Both the position numbers and the translations under genes were made by a program. From Glaciecola sp034112105 (lineage in GTDB: Bacteria > Pseudomonadota > Gammaproteobacteria > Enterobacterales > Alteromonadaceae), in assembly GCA_034112105.1 (NCBI GenBank), contig JAWUVZ010000088.1, positions 1-38,086 of the forward strand: 38,086 nt of DNA, given 5' to 3'. The notes under the pieces were generated by a model. That model saw only the letters and a list, made by a program, of their open reading frames with translations. It searched no databases and was not told where the DNA came from. This document shows positions 16,082 to 24,999 of this stretch, in pieces. Each line of letters starts with the position of its first letter. Positions within the stretch are counted from its first letter, which is position 1.

Positions 16082-16245
16082 CAAAGTAAATTTGAGCATA
16101 CAAATACGATTCGACATTCGTTTGGGTGGCTGTTTTGTAACAATAATGTTAACACAGCCTATAATTTTGAATTTAGTCAATCGATTGATTTACTTTCTGT
16201 TTTTTGTTGATATCATATTATTTAACGCATCGTTAGATTAGCGTT

Positions 16246-16334
16246 TAGCCAAGGGGTGCAGCGATTTGCTGCTGAGATTCAGTTGAAAACCCTTATTTAC
16301 CTGATCCGGTTAGTACCGGCGTAGGAATGGTTGT
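16246..16334 (+). promoter_or_regulatory. TPP (THI element) riboswitch
   Basis: The conserved THI-box segments are present in order: AGGGGTGC (16252-16259), GCTGAGATT (16270-16278), ACCC (16289-16292) and CCTGATCCGGTTAGTACCGG (16300-16319), then CGTAGGAATGG. These form the two TPP-binding arms; CCA/TGG pairing closes P1. It lies 60-150 nt before the receptor gene, so thiamine pyrophosphate should repress the whole four-gene operon. Confidence 0.97.
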
Positions 16335-16366
16335 ATAAACACATCAATTACCTGCTCCAACACCGG

Positions 16367-16390
16367 CTCTTTTCTACAGAAATGAAGAGA
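16367..16390 (+). promoter_or_regulatory. Possible Shine-Dalgarno sequestering hairpin of the riboswitch
   Basis: CTCTTTTC (16367-16374) can pair with GAAA and AGAG (16379-16389, one 3-nt bulge), burying the GAAGAGA ribosome site of the receptor gene. This suggests translational control. Pairing was judged by eye. Confidence 0.4.
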
Positions 16391-16395
16391 ACCAC

Positions 16396-18564
16396 ATGAA
16401 AAAAACATCAAATCAGTTACTATTATCAAAACCACGAAAGCAGATAAAAAAATCATTTCGTATTAATCCAATTACTAACTCTGTGGTACTTACTTTACTC
16501 AGTTTTGGCATTCATTTTTCAGCAATCGCCGACACCTCAGTGGCTAGCACCTCAAGCAATAAAGCGATTAATAATGGCATTGAACGCATAATCGTTACGT
16601 CTGATTTTAGCCAGCGGAGTCCTGATAATCTCGCTAGCAGTGTTGTCGTTATTGGCGAACAATTGCTAGATTTACGCCAATCTGAACATTTGGAAGACAT
16701 CGTTGGCATTGTTCCTAACCTGAATTTCAGCAGCGGTGCGTCACGAGGCAAATTTATTCAAATTAGGGGGATAGGTGAGCGCAGTTTATTCGCCGAACCG
16801 ATCAATGCTTCTGTTGCTCTTGTGATCGATGAAATTAATTTTTCTGGATTGGGCGGCTTAGGTTCTTTGTTTGATGTTCAACAAGTAGAAGTACTCTCTG
16901 GACCGCAATCCACTGGATTTGGTGCGACAGGATTGGCTGGCATCATCAAAGTAGTTAGTAACTCAGCGAGCGATAGTCAAGAAGGCTATTTGCAAGGAAG
17001 TTTTGCGCAATATAATACACAGCGATATAGCGCAGCCTATTCTAACCAAATAGTAGACGGTGTAAACGCACGTATTGCTATGCAGCAAGTGACGAGCGAT
17101 GGTTTTGTCGAAAATAGTTACTTAAATCGCGATGATACTAATAATATTGACGAGTTTAATGCAAAATTGGCAATCGACTATGTGATATCAGATACAACAG
17201 GGCTTGAATTTAAGCTTTATCACTTTGATGTCGACAACGGCTATGATGCTTTTTCATTGGACAACGATAATAAAACTCGTTCAGATGAACCTGGATTTGA
17301 TCGCACTGAAACACAAGCAGCGAGCATTAAATATATACAAGACTTAGGTGAGCACTCTTTTTCACTTTCAGTGACTACGTTAAATGCAGATTTGGATTAT
17401 GGCTACGATGAAGACTGGACATTTGTTGGTTTTCATCCGGATGAGTATAGTTCGTTTGACCAGTATAAAAGAGAAGTGAGTAACCAGACAGTAGACGCAA
17501 GATACGCTTCCACTGATGCTAATTCACCATGGGTAGTCGGTCTTTATTACCAGCGAAGTGAACAGGATCTGACTCGAATTTACACTTATGCCGATGCCGA
17601 TTTCACGAGTTTTTATGAACCTAACTCATTCGCCCTATATGGTGAACGCAGTTGGCAAATATCAAAACCATTGTCGATTACGGCAGGTGCAAGAGCAGAG
17701 AAGTTTGATGCCGACTATGTTGATAGCAATAATTTTGTTGAAGTACTCGACGATAACTTATTGGCAGGTAAATTAACGGCAAGCTACGCACTGCAAAAAA
17801 CCACATTTTATTCCAGTATTTCGCGTTCGTATAAGGCGGGCGGATTTAACGCTGATGAGCGTGTTTCGGACAACGACCGATTGTATTCTCCAGAATATAA
17901 TTGGAACTATGAACTTGGTATTAAGGGCAATATAGGAACCTCAAGTGGGATTAAAGCTAACATATCGCTTACTTTCTTCTACATGCAGAGAGAGGATGCT
18001 CAAGTCAGTGACTTCTCTGTATTGAATAGAGACGATGGTAGCGGTGCAGTTGAATTTATTGACGTTATTGGGAATGCAGATACAGGCATTAACAAGGGCA
18101 TGGAAATTTTAAGTAATTGGCAGTTTACAGAGAAATTCAGTGGGGTTGTCAATCTGGGATATCTTGATGCGACCTTTGGTAATTATCAACTAGTCGATGG
18201 CAGTTTTGTAGACAAACAATTACAAGCTCAAGCCCCAAAAATAACATTTTATACGTCTGCCAGTTATAAATTCACAGAGCAGATTGTTTGGGTAGTAGAA
18301 TTTGAAGGTAAGGACCGTCATCGCTTTTCTGTTGGGCATGATGAGCGAGCGCCATTTACCGCTGTATTCAATACCGAGGTAAATTGGCAAGAGGGAAATA
18401 TACTGGTGCAACTATGGGCTAAGAATATATTTGACAGAAACTTACCTACTAGAGGTTTTGGCGGCTTTAACAATGACCCTAGGGATGGCTATTTCCCAGC
18501 GAAACCATACTATCAATTTGGCCAAGAGCGTCAATTTGGTGTTACTGCAACTTATCGTTTTTAA
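16396..18564 (+). CDS. TonB-dependent outer membrane receptor, probably for thiamine
   Basis: This 722-residue receptor has a long basic N-region before the signal peptide core (VVLTLLSFGIHFSAIA, cleavage near residue 50), a TonB box-like stretch IERIIVTSDF, a plug domain (about 65-180, with IQIRGIGERS and VEVLSGPQSTGFGATGLAGII), and a 22-strand barrel ending in the aromatic signature VTATYRF. It lies directly under a TPP riboswitch and heads an operon with a thiamine-binding-like protein, a PnuC/PnuT permease and a kinase. Comparative studies of thiamine regulons predicted such riboswitch-linked receptors to import thiamine or its precursors. The substrate is therefore inferred from regulation and neighbours. 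Energy would come from a TonB complex such as that at 8.2-13.2 kb. Confidence 0.9.
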   Translation: MKKTSNQLLLSKPRKQIKKSFRINPITNSVVLTLLSFGIHFSAIADTSVASTSSNKAINNGIERIIVTSDFSQRSPDNLASSVVVIGEQLLDLRQSEHLEDIVGIVPNLNFSSGASRGKFIQIRGIGERSLFAEPINASVALVIDEINFSGLGGLGSLFDVQQVEVLSGPQSTGFGATGLAGIIKVVSNSASDSQEGYLQGSFAQYNTQRYSAAYSNQIVDGVNARIAMQQVTSDGFVENSYLNRDDTNNIDEFNAKLAIDYVISDTTGLEFKLYHFDVDNGYDAFSLDNDNKTRSDEPGFDRTETQAASIKYIQDLGEHSFSLSVTTLNADLDYGYDEDWTFVGFHPDEYSSFDQYKREVSNQTVDARYASTDANSPWVVGLYYQRSEQDLTRIYTYADADFTSFYEPNSFALYGERSWQISKPLSITAGARAEKFDADYVDSNNFVEVLDDNLLAGKLTASYALQKTTFYSSISRSYKAGGFNADERVSDNDRLYSPEYNWNYELGIKGNIGTSSGIKANISLTFFYMQREDAQVSDFSVLNRDDGSGAVEFIDVIGNADTGINKGMEILSNWQFTEKFSGVVNLGYLDATFGNYQLVDGSFVDKQLQAQAPKITFYTSASYKFTEQIVWVVEFEGKDRHRFSVGHDERAPFTAVFNTEVNWQEGNILVQLWAKNIFDRNLPTRGFGGFNNDPRDGYFPAKPYYQFGQERQFGVTATYRF

Positions 18565-18574
18565 GGAGAGAAAA

Positions 18575-18832
18575 GTGAAACTTGTCGTCGATATTTCTTT
18601 GTATCCACTGAATGAAAAGTATATAGCGCCTATAAAGGCGTTTATAGGCAGACTTAACCAAGATGCTAATCTTGAAACTAGTACGTCTGCTGCGAGTACT
18701 ATTATTAGCGGTGAATACGAGTATGTTATGGCTGTTTTAGGCGCACAGATGAAGCAAACTTATAGCGAGACGGGACAAGCTGTGTTTGTTTGTAAATTTC
18801 TAAATGGTGATAAAATGGGCTCAGGTGAGTGA
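18575..18832 (+). CDS. YkoF/MTH1187-type small thiamine-binding-like protein
   Basis: This 85-residue protein without a signal peptide starts VKLVVDISLYPLNEKYIAPIK and includes TIISGEYEYVMAVLG. It fits the small ferredoxin-like fold of the Thiamine_BP/YkoF family, whose Bacillus member binds thiamine or HMP. GTG 18575 is chosen because AAGGAGAG (18563-18570) lies 4 nt upstream. It is translated 10 bp after the receptor and overlaps the next gene by 4 bp (GTGA). A role holding or handing over thiamine between import and phosphorylation is possible. The family call is moderate because the protein is short and no search was run. Confidence 0.6.
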   Translation: MKLVVDISLYPLNEKYIAPIKAFIGRLNQDANLETSTSAASTIISGEYEYVMAVLGAQMKQTYSETGQAVFVCKFLNGDKMGSGE

Positions 18833-19422
18833 CTGAGTTTTTTGATATAGCGGTGCAGCAATTCCAGCAACAGAATTTGCTCGAATTGCTCGCGTTTGTT
18901 CTCTCTGTTTTATACGTTGTTTTAGCTGCTAGACAAAATATTTGGTGCTGGCCTTGTGCGTTTGTGGGTACTGGTATTTTTGTTTATTTATTTTGGGAAG
19001 TGACGTTAGTTTTTCAAATGCTGTTAAATTTTTATTATATTATTATGGCTGTCGTTGGTTTTTTGAGTTGGAAGGAGGTCAAAGACAAGCCGACTTTGGC
19101 TATCACTCGTGTCGACGCCAGAGTTCATATATTGCTGATTGGTGTCGGTTGCCTTGTCACCTGGTCATTAGTAAAAGTGGGGGAAAACTCGTTCTCTGGT
19201 GATTTGGTATGGTTGGATGCTGGAACGGCTGTATTTTCTGTTATCGCGACGGTAATGACAGCACGTAAAAAAATTGATAATTGGATTTATTGGTTAGTTA
19301 TTAATCCAGCGACTGCGTATTTAATGTTTCACAGCGGGCTCTATTTAACCTGTATATTGATGTTTTTATACACAGCTATGTCAATTTATGGATTTTTCAA
19401 CTGGCGCAGATATTTAAGATGA
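18829..19422 (+). CDS. pnuT: PnuC-family inner membrane transporter, probable thiamine transporter PnuT
   Basis: This 197-residue membrane protein has about seven helices and PnuC-family residues: IWCWPCAFVGTGIFVYLFWE, LVFQMLLNFYYIIMAVVGFLSW and the C-terminal LYTAMSIYGFFNW. PnuC members take up unphosphorylated vitamins by facilitated diffusion; PnuT members take up thiamine. The PnuT call rests on the TPP riboswitch and neighbours, because sequence alone cannot separate it from PnuC (nicotinamide riboside). The start is GTG 18829, overlapping the preceding stop. Its own end overlaps the kinase start by 4 bp (ATGA). Such coupling to a kinase that traps the vitamin by phosphorylation is typical. 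Confidence 0.85.
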   Translation: MTEFFDIAVQQFQQQNLLELLAFVLSVLYVVLAARQNIWCWPCAFVGTGIFVYLFWEVTLVFQMLLNFYYIIMAVVGFLSWKEVKDKPTLAITRVDARVHILLIGVGCLVTWSLVKVGENSFSGDLVWLDAGTAVFSVIATVMTARKKIDNWIYWLVINPATAYLMFHSGLYLTCILMFLYTAMSIYGFFNWRRYLR

Positions 19423-20231
19423 AACCGGAAAACGTAGTGCAAAATGACAAGCTAATTAATCTGTTGAAAACTCCCCTCGGTTTAAGTGATAGTGCAATAG
19501 TGTCTCCGTTATCAGGTGGAGCAATAAATCGATCTTATTATCTTAACGATACTTCCCGTGAATTTATGGTGAAGGAATTTCAAGGTGGAAATTCTTTATG
19601 CATAGATCGCCAGGAACGTTTCAATTTGCAATTAACATTGTCAAAAAACGGTTTGGCGCCAAAACCTATTTATTTATCATCCAATGCGGGTATTTATGTT
19701 GAAGAGTGGGTACAGCAACAAAGAAGCCAAATGTTATTGATTTATGATGAACGACATATAAATTCGTTGGCGTCGGCGCTGACACGCGTACACCGAAGCA
19801 AGGTGAAAACTAAATCACTTGATTTACCTGCAGACTGGCGCCAGTATTTGACCGCGCTGGAGAGTCCATCCAGTAGTGTAGTTGAAGAGGTTATAAAACA
19901 GACTCAACAATGGATAACTCATTTAGGTTCTGCACCTCACGATCAGGTTTTTTGTCACAATGATCTCGCATGGGCTCACTTATGTGTCCCAACTAATATC
20001 ATTCTTGATTGGGAGTATGCAGGCGTTGGCAATCGTTATTTTGATATTCTTTCGTGTGCAAAAGTAAATGGTTTTAATACTCAACAATGTGATTTGCTAT
20101 TAATGGCCTATGCCATGCAAAATAATATTTCTATTAATGAAGTTAATGAAGGTTGCTTGCAACAAACGAGTCTTGTTGAATTAACCTACCAATTATGGCA
20201 CCAAGCGGTTGGCATAACGTCTAAAAATTAG
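19419..20231 (+). CDS. APH-fold kinase, probable thiamine kinase (ThiK-like)
   Basis: This 270-residue kinase is of the aminoglycoside/choline kinase fold. It has a nucleotide loop LSGGAINRSYYL, a lysine in FMVKEFQ, a catalytic loop CHNDLAWAHL (His180, Asp182) and the metal-binding DWEYAGVGNRYFD (Asp197). E. coli ThiK has HMDVHAGNL and IDWEYAG at these places. Here the catalytic-loop Asn is replaced by His187, while the rest of the site is intact. In this operon it would phosphorylate imported thiamine to thiamine monophosphate, trapping it; ThiL elsewhere would make TPP. It overlaps pnuT by 4 bp (ATGA). The exact substrate is inferred from context. Confidence 0.8.
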   Translation: MKPENVVQNDKLINLLKTPLGLSDSAIVSPLSGGAINRSYYLNDTSREFMVKEFQGGNSLCIDRQERFNLQLTLSKNGLAPKPIYLSSNAGIYVEEWVQQQRSQMLLIYDERHINSLASALTRVHRSKVKTKSLDLPADWRQYLTALESPSSSVVEEVIKQTQQWITHLGSAPHDQVFCHNDLAWAHLCVPTNIILDWEYAGVGNRYFDILSCAKVNGFNTQQCDLLLMAYAMQNNISINEVNEGCLQQTSLVELTYQLWHQAVGITSKN

Positions 20232-20300
20232 GCTGTCATTCAATTGATGTCATAAAATTCTTTCCTTTTTCATTCGTCAACGTATAATCCTCCCAGCTAC

Positions 20301-20377
20301 AGGGGTGTAGTTCCAATTGGTAGAACAGCGGTCTCCAAAACCGATGGCTGGGGGTTCGAGTCCCTCCACCCCTGCCA
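20301..20377 (+). tRNA. tRNA-Trp (anticodon CCA)
   Basis: The full cloverleaf is present. The acceptor AGGGGTG pairs with CACCCCT, the anticodon loop CTCCAAA puts CCA at 20335-20337, the TTCGAGT T-loop is present, and CCA is encoded at 20375-20377. It differs from E. coli tRNA-Trp mainly in a G-A mismatch at the base of the anticodon stem (GCGGT/ACCGA). A TATAAT at 20283-20288 is a likely -10. It stands alone between the thiamine operon and holD. Confidence 0.97.
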
Positions 20378-20514
20378 CTTTCTAATGAATCCTGTTTGCC
20401 TTGGCTGTTTTATAGTCATTCTTTACTTTAGGCACAAAACCCTTTTATCAAATCCAGATTTTGGCTATGCTTAGTTTAAGCAGTAAATGAGCAAAAACTG
20501 ATAGGATAGTCACA

Positions 20515-20946
20515 TTGTATTCGCCAACATCGATTCCGTTAGAGCATAATAATTCAGCCTTGGGCTGCAATACCTTGAGTGCTTACCAAAAAGCGACGCT
20601 TCAGACAATGGGCATTGTGTTGTATGAACTGCGAGATGCAATTACGGTCGCAGAATCGGTTGACGTGCTCAAACCGTCTGGGGTCTTGGAATCGAGTTAT
20701 CTGTGCATTCAAGAGCCCATATTTATTGACGAAACTGACGCATTCATTAAACAATTATTTAGCATCTTTGGTGTTAGCAGTAGCGGTGAACTTGGTCTCA
20801 CGTGGCAAGTTCAGGATGGTGCAGCGATTACTTTAAAAGATAATATACTCAAGACACCCGATCTGAAGGCATTGAGAAAATCGGATTTGAAAAAACAGTT
20901 GTGGGACACCTTACACGTTTTTTTCAAGACCCAAGAATGGTCGTAA
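20515..20946 (+). CDS. holD: DNA polymerase III subunit psi
   Basis: This 143-residue protein matches HolD in position and weakly in sequence. The N-terminal region, YQKATLQTMGIVLYELRDAI, resembles the chi-binding start of E. coli HolD (WQLQQLGITQWSLRRP). The C-terminal LKALRKSDLKKQLWDTL resembles LTDLRANPTARAALW. Psi links the clamp loader to chi and SSB. The start is TTG 20515 with AGGA 8 nt upstream. It is followed by rimI, as in E. coli holD-rimI. Psi is poorly conserved, so context carries much of the weight. Confidence 0.85.
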   Translation: MYSPTSIPLEHNNSALGCNTLSAYQKATLQTMGIVLYELRDAITVAESVDVLKPSGVLESSYLCIQEPIFIDETDAFIKQLFSIFGVSSSGELGLTWQVQDGAAITLKDNILKTPDLKALRKSDLKKQLWDTLHVFFKTQEWS

Positions 20947-21422
20947 TATCAACATTTACTGAGGTAGAAGTTGCTGTTGCTTATCGTATTTTCAAAACGG
21001 ATAGGTTGAATACGTGGTCTTACGATACCTTTGAAAAAAGTGCCTTAAACAATATTTCTTTAGTTGCTAGAAAAAATGAAACTACGGTTGGCTATGTGCT
21101 GTTGTCGAGTGTGTTAGATGAATCAACTATCGAAGAGATTACGGTTGATATTGATGAACGAAAAAAAGGGATCGGTAGAGAATTAATTCAAGCAACATTT
21201 ACGCAGGCGCTCCAAATGCAGCAAAAGACCGTCTATCTGGAAGTGCGATTTAGTAATACGCGTGCTATAGCACTTTATCGTTCAATGGGCTTCGAACTTA
21301 TCGGTCAACGCAAGAACTATTATGAAGCCGCCAGAGAAGTTGATCATATGACGCATACCAATAATAAAATTACACCAGTTACACCTCGGGAAAATGCCTA
21401 CATCATGAAAAAAGTCTTATAG
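20937..21422 (+). CDS. rimI: Ribosomal protein S18 alanine N-acetyltransferase
   Basis: This 161-residue GNAT enzyme has the acetyl-CoA-binding motif VDIDERKKGIGRELIQATF (about residues 76-94) and the RimI hallmark LEVRFSNTRAIALYRSMGFELIGQRKNYY. It acetylates the N-terminal alanine of ribosomal protein S18. ATG 20937 overlaps the end of holD by 10 bp; an in-frame GTG at 20901 would overlap it by 46. The C-terminus has a spacer before the final NAYIMKKVL, slightly longer than in E. coli (148 aa). Confidence 0.93.
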   Translation: MVVISTFTEVEVAVAYRIFKTDRLNTWSYDTFEKSALNNISLVARKNETTVGYVLLSSVLDESTIEEITVDIDERKKGIGRELIQATFTQALQMQQKTVYLEVRFSNTRAIALYRSMGFELIGQRKNYYEAAREVDHMTHTNNKITPVTPRENAYIMKKVL

Positions 21423-21521
21423 GCTTTATCTTCATTTAGCATTCAAAAAGAGTCTCGAAGAGGGTACAATTCGGGCCTTTAAATTTGCACCTTTTAATTT
21501 ACACCAACTTAACGAGATATT

Positions 21522-23099
21522 ATGAGTTACCAAAGTGAGCTGGAGAAACGTCGTACATTTGCGATTATTTCTCACCCCGATGCGGGTAAAACCACTATTA
21601 CAGAAAAAGTATTGTTGTTCGGAAATGCCTTACAGGTTGCTGGTACGATCAAAGGTAAGAAATCTGGACAGCATGCTAAATCTGATTGGATGGAAATGGA
21701 GAAAGAGCGAGGTATCTCAGTGACTACTTCTGTGATGCAGTTTCCTTATCAAGATCACTTGATTAACTTGCTTGATACTCCCGGCCATGAAGACTTCTCA
21801 GAAGATACCTATAGAACATTAACGGCAGTTGATAGTTGTTTAATGGTTATAGATGCGGCGAAGGGAGTCGAGGCTCGCACAATCAAGTTGATGGAAGTCA
21901 CTCGGTTACGTGATACGCCAATTATCACGTTTATCAATAAATTGGACCGGGATACCCGAGATCCTATCGATTTGTTGGATGAAGTTGAAGATGTCCTAAA
22001 GATTAAGTGTGCGCCTATTACTTGGCCAATAGGCATGGGTAAAGAGTTCAAAGGTGTTTATCACTTATTACGTGATGAAACCGTTTTGTATAAAACAGGC
22101 CAAGGCCACACAATCCAAGAAATAAGAACTATCAAGGGCTTACATAATCCGGAATTGGATGTAGCAATCGGGTTCTATGCCAAAGAGTTACGAGATATGT
22201 TGGAGTTGGTGCAGGGCGCATCGAACAAATTTGATCTTGACGCTTTTTTAGCCGGCGAATTAACGCCTGTTTATTTTGGTACCGCGCTGGGTAATTTTGG
22301 CGTTGACCATATGCTAGATGGTCTAATTGAATGGGCGCCAAAACCGCAAGGCCGAGAGCATGATTCAGGCCATGTGGAAAGCAGTGACCGGAATTTTAGT
22401 GGATTTATCTTTAAAATTCAGGCAAATATGGACCCGAAACATCGCGATAGGATTGCCTTTTGCCGCGTTGTCTCAGGTAAATATGAGAAAGGCATGAAAA
22501 TGCATCACAGTCGCATAGGAAAAGATGTGCGAGTAGCAGATGCTGTTACCTTCTTAGCTGGCGATAGAAGCCTACTGCAAGAGGCATATGCAGGTGATAT
22601 CATTGGTTTACACAATCATGGTTCTATTAAAATTGGTGACACTTTCACATCGGGTCCAAAATATCGCTTTACCGGTATTCCTAACTTTGCTCCAGAATTG
22701 TTTAAGCGAATTCGATTGCGAGATCCTTTAAGGCAAAAACAACTGCAAAAAGGCTTAATACAACTCTCTGAAGAGGGAGCGGTACAAGTATTTAGGCCAT
22801 TGCAAAACAACGATTTAATTGTAGGTGCCGTAGGTGTATTGCAGTTTGATGTGGTTGTCTCTAGGCTCAAGGCTGAATACAACGTAGATGCTATTTATGA
22901 AGGCGTCGGTGTGTCTACTGCACGTTGGGTGTATTGCGCTGATGCCCGCAAGTTAGACGAATTTCAACGCAAATCTGAAGTGAATTTGGCCTTAGACGGC
23001 GGCGGTAACTTGGCGTATATCGCGCCAACGATGGTCAATTTATCTTTGGCGCAAGAGCGCTACCCAGATATCGAATTTAAAACCACAAGAGAACACTAG
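21522..23099 (+). CDS. prfC: Peptide chain release factor 3
   Basis: This 525-residue translational GTPase recycles RF1/RF2 after peptide release. It has the G1 loop SHPDAGKTT (about residues 18-26), DTPGHEDFSEDTYRT (G3), NKLDRD (G4), then EF-G-like domains II and III. E. coli RF3 has 529 residues. In E. coli prfC is near holD-rimI with yjjG between; that gene is absent here. A TACAAT at about 21463 may be its -10. The argS gene follows 12 bp downstream, so the two may be co-transcribed. Confidence 0.98.
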   Translation: MSYQSELEKRRTFAIISHPDAGKTTITEKVLLFGNALQVAGTIKGKKSGQHAKSDWMEMEKERGISVTTSVMQFPYQDHLINLLDTPGHEDFSEDTYRTLTAVDSCLMVIDAAKGVEARTIKLMEVTRLRDTPIITFINKLDRDTRDPIDLLDEVEDVLKIKCAPITWPIGMGKEFKGVYHLLRDETVLYKTGQGHTIQEIRTIKGLHNPELDVAIGFYAKELRDMLELVQGASNKFDLDAFLAGELTPVYFGTALGNFGVDHMLDGLIEWAPKPQGREHDSGHVESSDRNFSGFIFKIQANMDPKHRDRIAFCRVVSGKYEKGMKMHHSRIGKDVRVADAVTFLAGDRSLLQEAYAGDIIGLHNHGSIKIGDTFTSGPKYRFTGIPNFAPELFKRIRLRDPLRQKQLQKGLIQLSEEGAVQVFRPLQNNDLIVGAVGVLQFDVVVSRLKAEYNVDAIYEGVGVSTARWVYCADARKLDEFQRKSEVNLALDGGGNLAYIAPTMVNLSLAQERYPDIEFKTTREH

Positions 23100-23111
23100 G
23101 TTTAATACAAC

Positions 23112-24845
23112 ATGAATATTCATCATTTACTCAGCGCTAGATTTTCCCAAGCTATTCAAGCAATGGGTATTTTGGATGCTCCTATTCCATTGAGCAGAAG
23201 TACAAGACCCGACTTTGGTGAATACCAATTTAACGGGGCAATGGCTTTAGCAAAGCAGTTAAAGCGGAAACCGCGTGACATTGCCGAGCAAATCTTAGCC
23301 AATGTGAAATTAGATGATATTGCCATTAAGCTTGAAGTTGCAGGACCGGGCTTTATCAATATACATCTTAAAAATGATTGGCTGTCGACTTGGTGCGAAC
23401 GCGCTTTACAAGATGATAAACTGACCGTTGAAGCGCATGAGAGGAAAACCATTGTGGTTGACTACTCATCTCCAAATCTTGCAAAAGAAATGCATGTGGG
23501 TCACTTAAGAAGCACTATTATCGGTGATGCGGTTGTTAATGTACTGGAGTACTTAGGGCATAACGTTATTCGCCAAAATCATATGGGCGATTGGGGCACT
23601 CAGTTCGGCATGCTACTAGCCCATTTGAATGATAAATTACAGAAATCCTCTATCGCAAAAACAGCGCTGTCTGACCTAGAAGACTTTTACCGTGAAGCTA
23701 AAGTAAGATTTGATAATGAAGTCGGTTTCGCTGACCGCGCACGCGATTATGTTGTTCAATTACAAAGTGGAGACTCTGCTTGTTTGGCGTTGTGGCAGCA
23801 ATTTATTGACATTTCAATTCAGCATAGTGAAGACGTGTATAAAAAACTTAATGTTAGCCTGACGCGTGAGCATATCATGGGTGAAAGTAGCTATAACCAT
23901 GATTTAGCGAATGTGCTGGCCGATTTAACCGAGAAAGGTATTGCGGTTGAATGCCAAGGTGCAAAAGTTGTTTTTATGCCTGAAATGTTGAACAAAGAGG
24001 GCGAACCTGCGGTTTATATAGTACAAAAATCCGGTGGTGGTTACTTGTATGCGACGACCGATTTAGCGGCAGTTCGATATCGCGCAGGCAAATTGAACGC
24101 GCAACGCACTTTAATATTTACTGACGCTAGACAAGCATTGCATTTCAAGCAAACTGAAATAGTCGCGCGTAAGGCGGGTTATTTATCTGAAAATGATACT
24201 TATGAGCATTGCCCCTTTGGCATGATGTTAGGTAAAGATAATAAGCCATTTAGAACTCGAGCGGGCGAAACGATAAAATTATCAGACTTACTTGACGAAG
24301 CAGTTGAGCGGGCAGGTGTGTTAATTAGTCAACGAGAATCAAGTTTAAGCGATAGTGCCAAACAGCAAGTTGCAGAAACCGTCGGTATTGGTGCAGTAAA
24401 ATATGCTGACTTAAGTAAAAACCGCACAACTGACTATATTTTTGATTGGGATACGATGTTGAGTTTTGAAGGCAATACCGCTCCCTATCTGCAATATGCT
24501 TATACCCGTGTGAGGAGTATTTTTAGAAACGCAAAACAAGATATGGATACATATCAAGCATCTGTATCAGTCGCCTCAGTTCAAGAGCATGATTTAGTCG
24601 TTAAATTGATGCAATTTGATGAAGTACTTGAAGCGGTTTGTAAAGAAGCAACACCACATCTAATGTGCACATATTTATATGAAGTAGCGAGCTTGTTCAT
24701 GCGTTTTTATGAAGCCAATCCGGTGTTAAAACCTGAAGTTAGTGAGGAAGATAAAAATAGTCGTTTAGGTTTGTGTGCGTTAACAGCTAAAACGTTGAAA
24801 ACAGGACTTGATATTTTGGGTATTCAAACCTTAGAAGTCATGTAG
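23112..24845 (+). CDS. argS: Arginyl-tRNA synthetase
   Basis: This 577-residue class I synthetase charges tRNA-Arg. The HIGH motif appears as MHVGHLRSTIIGD after SSPNLAKE (about residues 120-140). The region normally holding KMSKS reads KPFRTRAGETIKL, as in most ArgRS. The N-terminal tRNA-recognition domain and the C-terminal anticodon domain ending in LDILGIQTLEVM are complete. The length matches E. coli (577). Confidence 0.98.
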   Translation: MNIHHLLSARFSQAIQAMGILDAPIPLSRSTRPDFGEYQFNGAMALAKQLKRKPRDIAEQILANVKLDDIAIKLEVAGPGFINIHLKNDWLSTWCERALQDDKLTVEAHERKTIVVDYSSPNLAKEMHVGHLRSTIIGDAVVNVLEYLGHNVIRQNHMGDWGTQFGMLLAHLNDKLQKSSIAKTALSDLEDFYREAKVRFDNEVGFADRARDYVVQLQSGDSACLALWQQFIDISIQHSEDVYKKLNVSLTREHIMGESSYNHDLANVLADLTEKGIAVECQGAKVVFMPEMLNKEGEPAVYIVQKSGGGYLYATTDLAAVRYRAGKLNAQRTLIFTDARQALHFKQTEIVARKAGYLSENDTYEHCPFGMMLGKDNKPFRTRAGETIKLSDLLDEAVERAGVLISQRESSLSDSAKQQVAETVGIGAVKYADLSKNRTTDYIFDWDTMLSFEGNTAPYLQYAYTRVRSIFRNAKQDMDTYQASVSVASVQEHDLVVKLMQFDEVLEAVCKEATPHLMCTYLYEVASLFMRFYEANPVLKPEVSEEDKNSRLGLCALTAKTLKTGLDILGIQTLEVM

Positions 24846-24999
24846 CTTGATGCAAATAAAAACAAAGTCTGATCAATAAATCGCGCTTTTTTAATCTATA
24901 GATTGACGTTTGAGAAAACCATTTTTTCAGGGAGTCGGTCGGTAATTCACTGTTCCTGAGTTAGAACTATATGTGCGAGCGCCGTTAGTTAAGTTTCAA

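Noticed and set aside
20301..20377. tRNA-Trp as an integration site for a mobile element
   Set aside because: No integrase gene, no repeated 3' tRNA fragment downstream, and flanking genes are ordinary core genes.
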